Below, one piece after another: positions 9,201-12,282 of a DNA stretch of 12,282 nt. The DNA is from Euperipatoides rowelli. Its lineage: Eukaryota > Onychophora > Udeonychophora > Euonychophora > Peripatopsidae. The stretch lies in NCBI GenBank assembly GCA_003024985.2, contig PXIH01S0000187.1, one strand, 5' to 3'. Position numbers and translations under genes: made by a program. Every line of letters starts with the position of its first letter. Within the stretch, counting starts at the first letter, position 1. Below the pieces are notes generated by a model, which had not been told where the DNA came from, did no database searches, and worked only from the letters and a program-made list of their open reading frames with translations.

Positions 9201-11768
9201 GAAATAAATCAAGTGGCTATATAATTTTTATAGCACAAAAATGAGATAATCAAAACATGTGAATGATTTCAATTATCAACAATTACAGCTGTTAAATTAA
9301 ATTAACTCTTGACTTCAAAGCAACAAGCTTATTGCTCGCTTGAACGTGCATATAAAACACTCCATGAAACCATATGAGTCTAGATAAAATTAAATATATT
9401 TGTAAACACATTTGTTTCTAGACCATTTGAAAAAAATTTTCAATCAAATAAAAAATCTAATGCTTTAAGTTTCTGTTTAAGTCTGTTTCTTCATCTACAT
9501 AGTACTGCAAAATTCTGGCAGTAGTAATCTGGTTTATTGATATTCAAAATTTTATTATGGACTTTAATATTTTAGAATTTTTTTTTTTTTTACAAAATAT
9601 ATTTTTCTAAATAAAATCTATGTAAATTGTTAAACTTTAAAATTCACAAATTTTAAAGATAATTATGGAAATAATTGTTTTGATATTAGGATTTTATCAG
9701 ATAAGCAATTATCCAAAAAGGTAATTTTTAAACCATGCATTCTTAAAGCAATAATTTATAATAAATTTAATATTTTTTTTTTAAATAATTTAGATTAATA
9801 AATTTATATTACATAATAAATGACAAATTACGTTTTTTCAGCTTCCCATGTAGGCACTATTTCCCCTACAACTTAGATAAGCACAAGGAGTGCAGTCAAT
9901 AATCCCACTCAAATATAGTATATAGAGTATATTTCCTGAGAGTGAGTATAGCAAAAATATAGTATTATTTATTGCTTCATTAATGACATAGAAAGTATAA
10001 ATTGGGAAATATCTAAAATGATAAAATATTTCCCAATATCTTTCATCTTTAAAGTTTCAACTCTTATTTCTTGAACATTATTATAAATTTACAAACATTA
10101 CAGATTTGCAGTAGGGTATATTTTTGATTACAACTATGGTACATTATATAGTTACTGTAGATAAAAAATATTTATGCATTGAACAATTATTAATAGAATT
10201 TAAGAGTCTACAGTATGTATCCAATTCACTATATAAAATCATCAACTTTAAAATATATTGTTTTTTATACATCAATGTAAATTAATTGGAAGGGAACTGG
10301 AAAGATAATCTTTTATTATTTTATTTAAAAGTCTGAGCATTATAGTTTAAGAAATCTTAATACATCATTTGAAATACAGAGATGTTAGGTCTCGGTCTTA
10401 AAACCACCAATATGTGGTCTTGGACTGGTTTCGATATTCTTATTCTTGACATTCCAGGTTTCTTCTTGGTCTTGATCTCGGCACTTACAATATTTAATTA
10501 ATTTCTAAAGATTTTTTTTAATAATTTTTCATTTTACAGTAATGTGTGCAAAAAAAAAAAAAAAAATACCAGCTATTGCGGAATTTGCATTTAAAGATTT
10601 TCAAGTGGAAAAAGTTAGCAATAAATGGTTTACTGCAGTTTCCAACTGCAAAGGAATCATCAATGAGATGTTTGGAACATCTGCATTTAATCACTACTAA
10701 AAAGGGTTTATAGACATAGTGGGATCTGGATAAGATCTCACAGAGTAAGGATTAGGGATGATCTTTTATCTCTGCTTTAACTAATTCAGAGTGAAATATT
10801 TTTATATAATGTATAGTTGAGCATTTTCAGTGAAATAAGTTTTGTATTTTTAATTTTAGATTGCTGCTGTGCGGTGAAACTGTTTGCATAATATTTACAA
10901 AAAAATCTTTTATAAATGTAACTACTTTGGAATGCTTGTCTCTCGTCATGAAGTTTCTGGTCTTGATCATGGCCTTAGCCTTGATCTTGGACTCAAAGTG
11001 TCTGGACTTGATACAAGTGTGTTGAAATTCATGTATTAAAACGATTAGCCAAGTTTACTGTTTGGCAGGATTTTTAATAAACTATTCACTTCTCCTTGTT
11101 GTAAAAGTAATAATACATTTCACGATATGTAAAGTATATCTGATGTAAAAATAAAAAAGTAGCCTATTTAAACTGTATGTCAATAAATGGACACATTTTA
11201 GAAAAACAAGGTATAAGTACAAGGTTTTAAGTGTACTTTTCAGCCCCATTTAAGAAAGAAGGGATGGTGTTAATTATAATGATAACCTTATCTAATATTG
11301 ACTTGAGAGAGAGAGAGAGAGAGACTATTACTAAAACAATTTTCTTTTCATGTTTCTTGCAATAAGTTAGAATAAAATACACTTCAATAAAGCTTTTAGT
11401 TGGACACAAATCAATTTAAAAAAAAGACAAACTTTTAATTTAAAATAACAACTGCAATATACTATACCTTCATGTTATCTGAAGTCATACTAAGCGCCAA
11501 ATGGTGACAAAGTTTTTCAAATCTCTATAAAAATAAGAAATAGGTTTAATCATTTAAATTGATATTAGGGTAAATAAAATAAAAAAGTTATAAATTTATA
11601 TTAAAAATATACTGTAAATGCATAATATAATCATTAGCATCATTTAATTGTACAACTTCAGTCTTCCTGTATTTAAATGTACACTATATTTAAAGTAAAA
11701 TACCTGTTGGTCCGCTTTTTCATTTAGAATGACAAGAAATTTCCTGGTCAACTTGAATACTTCCATAG
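3105..11768 (-). CDS. UBE3B: UBE3B-like HECT E3 ubiquitin ligase, partial gene (7 internal exons)
   Basis: Seven exons on the minus strand (11704-11768, 11468-11524, 8415-8519, 6208-6307, 5070-5155, 4867-4949, 3105-3210) join in one continuous frame of about 200 codons. Intron phases agree at every junction. The product follows vertebrate UBE3B (recalled from memory) without gaps over about residues 74-275. Landmarks in order are [47 protein letters not shown] and [11 protein letters not shown]3B is a HECT-type E3: an N-terminal IQ motif binds calmodulin, and the C-terminal HECT domain carries the cysteine that accepts ubiquitin from an E2. Neither domain is in this window. What is here is the helical region between them, so catalytic competence cannot be judged. 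UBE3C is the nearest alternative, but the AAQFSDN/SVPA block fits UBE3B better. The 5' and 3' parts of the gene are missing. Confidence 0.93.
3319..3462. repeat. Degenerate ~20-bp minisatellite, about 7 units
   Basis: Successive units start at 3319, 3339, 3361, 3381, 3401, 3421 and 3442. They read CCTATCCAGGAACAAACTTC, CATATCCAAG..., CCTATCAATAGGGAATGGTC, CTTACTCAGTAATAAATGTC, CCTATCCAGGGAAAATAGTA, CCAATCAATAGCTAATG..., TTACCCAGTGGCTAATT.... Each opens with a YnnAYYCA(A/G)-like core and ends in an A+T-rich half with AATGTC or similar, at 20-22 bp spacing. It lies about 110 bp upstream (gene sense) of exon 7. Confidence 0.7.
4091..4113. repeat. T13A10 self-complementary tract
   Basis: Thirteen T followed directly by ten A: a homopolymer junction that can fold on itself. 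Similar T-to-A junctions occur at 2147-2161 (T9A6) and 2297-2318 (T15A7). Such runs are common in A+T-rich genomes and prone to sequencing length error. Confidence 0.8.
4867..4949 (-). CDS. UBE3B: UBE3B exon 6 in window (83 bp)
   Basis: Acceptor ...TTTTTGCTAG and donor TTCG|gtaatg. It holds 27 codons plus CG of an Arg codon completed in exon 7 (phase 2 out): [20 protein letters not shown] then ALTTLAI. It corresponds to the [27 protein letters not shown] block of vertebrate UBE3B. A longer open frame on the same strand (4720-4974) overlaps it in a different phase and is not the coding frame. Confidence 0.93.
4950..5069 (-). other. Short intron between exons 5 and 6 (120 bp)
   Basis: Compact A+T-rich intron with donor gtatct and acceptor TTGCTAG. 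Nothing else is seen in it. It and the 179-bp intron between exons 1 and 2 contrast with the 1-3 kb introns elsewhere. Confidence 0.92.
5070..5155 (-). CDS. UBE3B: UBE3B exon 5 in window (86 bp)
   Basis: Acceptor ...TTGATTTCAG (the best pyrimidine context of the seven) and donor CAG|gtatct. It supplies GA to complete the split Gly codon, then 28 codons: [18 protein letters not shown] followed by [10 protein letters not shown]. The corresponding vertebrate stretch is [29 protein letters not shown], with MN-x-x-C-x-N-x-MG and GFY conserved. Phase 0 out. Only 120 bp separate it from exon 6. Confidence 0.93.
5156..6207 (-). other. Intron between exons 4 and 5 (1052 bp)
   Basis: Donor gtaaca, acceptor TGATTTCAG. 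A+T-rich throughout. It holds four copies of the palindrome TACWGTA (5179, 5842, 6046, 6090) and short A runs, but no recognisable gene, RNA or transposon. Confidence 0.9.
6208..6307 (-). CDS. UBE3B: UBE3B exon 4 in window (100 bp)
   Basis: Acceptor ...CATTATAG and donor CAG|gtaaca. It holds 33 codons plus the first base (G) of a Gly codon completed in exon 5 (phase 1 out). The peptide starts [18 protein letters not shown] and continues [15 protein letters not shown]. It aligns with the [29 protein letters not shown] region of vertebrate UBE3B; STWKIL is invariant in this comparison. The first residues (PE) continue directly from LRELR of exon 3, just as in the vertebrate protein. Confidence 0.94.
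6446..6467. repeat. Perfect 9-bp-arm hairpin
   Basis: CTATAGAGC, loop CTAA, GCTCTATAG. It lies about 140-160 bp upstream (gene sense) of exon 4. Nothing on either side extends the arms. Confidence 0.7.
6556..6580 (+). repeat. (TAAA)n microsatellite
   Basis: About six uninterrupted AAAT/TAAA tetramers in the 6308-8414 intron. Confidence 0.9.
6785..6798. repeat. 14-bp perfect palindrome
   Basis: TAGCCTATAGGCTA equals its own reverse complement. It sits just left of the AAT microsatellite. Confidence 0.75.
6812..6854 (+). repeat. (AAT)n microsatellite, once interrupted
   Basis: About fourteen AAT/ATA trinucleotides broken by one TAG near 6831. It is responsible for the asparagine run in the spurious + frame across it. 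Confidence 0.92.
7441..7458. repeat. 7-bp-arm hairpin CGTTATG/CATAACG
   Basis: CGTTATG, loop TTTC, CATAACG. A related CGCCCATAACG occurs near 7016-7026. Confidence 0.6.
7657..7729. repeat. Long inverted repeat (24-bp arms), foldback or MITE-like
   Basis: Arm 7657-7680 (GGNTCGTTCACACCGACCCA then ACAA) is the reverse complement of 7706-7729 apart from three mismatches and one N. The 25-base centre 7681-7705 partly folds again: CCAACA-GGTCTT (7683-7694) can pair with AAGA-T-CTTGTTGG (7700-7712). Similarity continues weakly outward to about 7644 and 7737 (CATTATTCT... against ...AGAGAATGAC). One N lies in the left arm, as expected if the hairpin disturbed sequencing. Confidence 0.7.
7772..7788. 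repeat. 7-bp-arm hairpin GTGCATG/CATGCAC
   Basis: GTGCATG, loop CTA, CATGCAC, directly left of the second cluster of Ns (7792-7811). Confidence 0.65.
7831..7980. repeat. Possible small element: inverted repeats between imperfect direct repeats
   Basis: CTCGAGAGCA (7831-7840) and CTCAAGAGCA (7971-7980) form a direct repeat with one mismatch. Between them TTTACATT (7861-7868) is inverted at 7933-7940, with the outer flanks GCAGCG / CAGCGC also roughly complementary, and AACGTGA (7869-7875) is inverted at 7885-7891. The arrangement resembles a short non-autonomous element, but the direct repeats are not adjacent to the arms. Confidence 0.35.
8415..8519 (-). CDS. UBE3B: UBE3B exon 3 in window (105 bp)
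   Basis: Thirty-five whole codons, phase 0 at both ends, with acceptor ...ATTTATTAAG and donor AGG|gtaata. The peptide starts [20 protein letters not shown] and continues [15 protein letters not shown]. It matches the [24 protein letters not shown] block of vertebrate UBE3B almost residue for residue and is the best-conserved stretch after exon 7. The acceptor lacks a real pyrimidine tract, as is usual in this A+T-rich gene. It lies 2.9 kb downstream of exon 2 and 2.1 kb upstream of exon 4. Confidence 0.94.
10387..10481 (+). repeat. Degenerate TCTTGG/TCTCGG repeat, left patch
   Basis: Recurring GGTCTCGGTCTT, GTGGTCTTGGACTGG, TTCTTGAC and CTTGGTCTTGATCTCGG give a loose 6-bp periodicity. It shares GGTCTTGATC (10468-10477) exactly with the right patch. 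Confidence 0.5.
10566..10714 (+). pseudogene. Decayed BED-type zinc finger, probable hAT transposase relic
   Basis: The + frame from 10566 reads 44 codons to TAA (10698-10700). It includes [14 protein letters not shown] and [13 protein letters not shown], which follow the BED finger pattern: an aromatic before the first metal pair, C-x2-C, then G-T-(T)-S-x-F-x-x-H-L. The first Cys of the pair appears as Val. The expected HLKR continuation is found only after a frame change at about 10695-10697 (LKRVY in the shifted frame, Tyr where the last His is expected). A lost residue, a frameshift and no downstream dimerisation domain show it is not functional. BED fingers occur in hAT transposases and in host ZBED proteins; the intronic position opposite UBE3B favours a transposon remnant. 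Confidence 0.5.
10935..11012 (+). repeat. Degenerate TCTTGG-type repeat, right patch
   Basis: CTTGTCTCTCGTC, TTTCTGGTCTTGATCATGGC, CTTAGCCTTGATCTTGGACT and GTCTGGACTTGATAC show the same loose motif as 10387-10481. It lies about 220 bp right of the BED relic. Confidence 0.5.
11305..11324 (+). repeat. (GA)10 microsatellite
   Basis: Ten uninterrupted GA dinucleotides; a CT tract in the UBE3B transcript, about 145 bp downstream of exon 2. Confidence 0.95.
11468..11524 (-). CDS. UBE3B: UBE3B exon 2 in window (57 bp)
   Basis: The shortest exon, 19 whole codons, phase 0 at both ends: acceptor ...TTTTTATAG and donor AAG|gtatag. It encodes [19 protein letters not shown]. The first six residues, RFEKLC, are identical to the corresponding stretch of vertebrate UBE3B as I recall it, and the S-M-x-x-x-N pattern also matches. 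This exon is too short to be found by open-frame length; it was recognised by similarity and splice sites. A long frame at 11227-11409 nearby on the same strand is unrelated. Confidence 0.92.
11525..11703 (-). other. Short intron between exons 1 and 2 (179 bp)
   Basis: Donor CAG|gtattt, acceptor TTTTTATAG. A+T-rich, with one TACTGTA at 11610-11616 and nothing else notable. Confidence 0.9.
11704..11768 (-). CDS. UBE3B: UBE3B exon 1 of those in the window (65 bp)
   Basis: On the minus strand the exon follows an acceptor ...TTATTATAG and begins with the last two bases of a split codon (CT, probably Ala with a preceding G). It then encodes [21 protein letters not shown] and ends at CAG before the donor gtattt (phase 0 out). 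The peptide aligns with the ALCIFKIARKLL region of vertebrate UBE3B, just after the IQ motif. The ATG at its start is internal, not the initiator. The upstream exon is not recognisable in the 514 bases between here and the window edge. The next intron is only 179 bp. Confidence 0.88.
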
Positions 11769-12282
11769 CTATAATAAAAATATAACTTTATTAAATAGAC
11801 ATACAGTACAATATGTATATAAAATTTACATTAAGTTTTAGACTAATTCAAAAGACATGATTCTTTCTTTGTAGTCATGGAAATTCCATTGCTTTAACCT
11901 TACAGTGAGCGCGCAGTCGTAAATTTTACGACAAATTCAAGTTTTTATAAAATGTATCTATGTGTATGGTCTTGTGGGTTTATCTCTGCCTTCTATCCCT
12001 AAAACTAACTCCCCACCACAATATTGGTAGGTTTTTTACCATGCATATAGCCCATTTTATAATTATTTTTTAAAATTACATGCAAAAAGATGCCCAGACA
12101 TAAATTTACATGTGCCCGCTGATGTTATAATATTGACTTTCAGGTAGCGTAATACAAATGTTATAAAACATTTAGGAATAAACTTATATATTTTTAAAAT
12201 TAGAATTTAATGCAGATTTCAAAAATCAAAAGCAAAAAATCCTATCTCCAACGATAGAGAAACAGTAAAGGAAAATGTAAGA
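11769..12282 (-). other. Intron upstream of exon 1, extends beyond window
   Basis: No exon for the preceding UBE3B segment (the charged DDPESTKR region in vertebrates) can be read here. It contains a perfect palindrome next to a CpG-rich stretch at 11909-11932. The sequence from about 11960 to 12130 is slightly richer in C and G but has no recognisable gene. Confidence 0.7.
11916..11932. repeat. 17-nt palindrome GTCGTAAA-T-TTTACGAC
   Basis: Perfect 8-bp arms around one central base, preceded by GTGAGCGCGCA. The CpGs stand out in this sequence. It may be a fragment of a transposon terminus. Confidence 0.65.

Larger units (their letters stand above)
8520..11467 (-). other. Intron between exons 2 and 3 (2948 bp)
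   Basis: Donor AAG|gtatag, acceptor ATTTATTAAG. The stretch from 8520 to about 10380 is featureless A+T-rich sequence with homopolymers such as T13 near 8800 and T12 near 9580. The stretch 10387-11012 holds a BED-finger relic between two TCTTGG-type repeat patches, and (GA)10 lies at 11305-11324. The long frame at 11227-11409 includes the translated GA run and has no other support. Confidence 0.9.

Noticed and set aside
10489-10897. Direct repeat AATATTTA at 10489-10496 and 10890-10897 as an 8-bp hAT target duplication around the BED relic
   Set aside because: An all-A/T octamer recurs by chance here, and the bases inside do not begin or end with hAT-type termini.
11227-11409. 60-codon minus-strand open frame
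   Set aside because: Includes the translated (GA)10 tract, has no similarity to UBE3B, and ends 58 bp short of exon 2.

Overview
This window is nuclear DNA from an intron-rich, strongly A+T-rich animal genome (roughly 70-75 % A+T by eye). There are no bacterial operons, CRISPR arrays, rRNAs or tRNAs that I can see. The only gene I can support is an internal part of a UBE3B-type HECT E3 ubiquitin ligase on the minus strand, read from about 11.8 kb down to 3.1 kb. It consists of seven short exons (57-106 bp, 602 bp in all). All have GT donors and AG acceptors, their phases match throughout, and together they encode about 200 consecutive residues that follow vertebrate UBE3B from roughly residue 74 to 275 (numbers from memory). 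This part lies after the N-terminal IQ motif and well before the catalytic HECT domain. The first exon(s), promoter, remaining exons and 3' end are outside the window or not recognisable.

Layout on the + strand: 1-3104 is the start of a long downstream intron, with a hAT-like transposon end at the left edge, a foldback near 1.9-2.0 kb, a second hAT-like end at 2017 and an unexplained, less A+T-rich island at 2553-2657. Exon 7 (3105-3210) follows, then an intron with a degenerate ~20-bp minisatellite (3319-3462). Exons 6, 5 and 4 lie at 4867-4949, 5070-5155 and 6208-6307. The 6308-8414 intron holds simple repeats and a CpG-bearing segment (~7546-7990) built of nested inverted repeats, where all seven undetermined bases (N) of the window occur. 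Exon 3 is at 8415-8519. The 8520-11467 intron holds a decayed BED zinc-finger relic between two patches of TCTTGG-like repeat and a (GA)10 run. Exons 2 and 1 are at 11468-11524 and 11704-11768, and 11769-12282 is non-coding.

The species cannot be fixed from this. The A+T content, introns with weak polypyrimidine tracts, hAT remnants and moderate divergence from vertebrate UBE3B suggest an A+T-rich invertebrate (cnidarian, mollusc and tunicate all remain possible). Seven Ns near hairpins suggest draft or Sanger-era sequence.

I see no previously undescribed multi-gene system. The least explained signals are: about 20 copies of the 7-bp palindrome TACWGTA, all outside coding exons; the CpG-bearing foldback cluster inside the 6308-8414 intron; and the 2553-2657 island.
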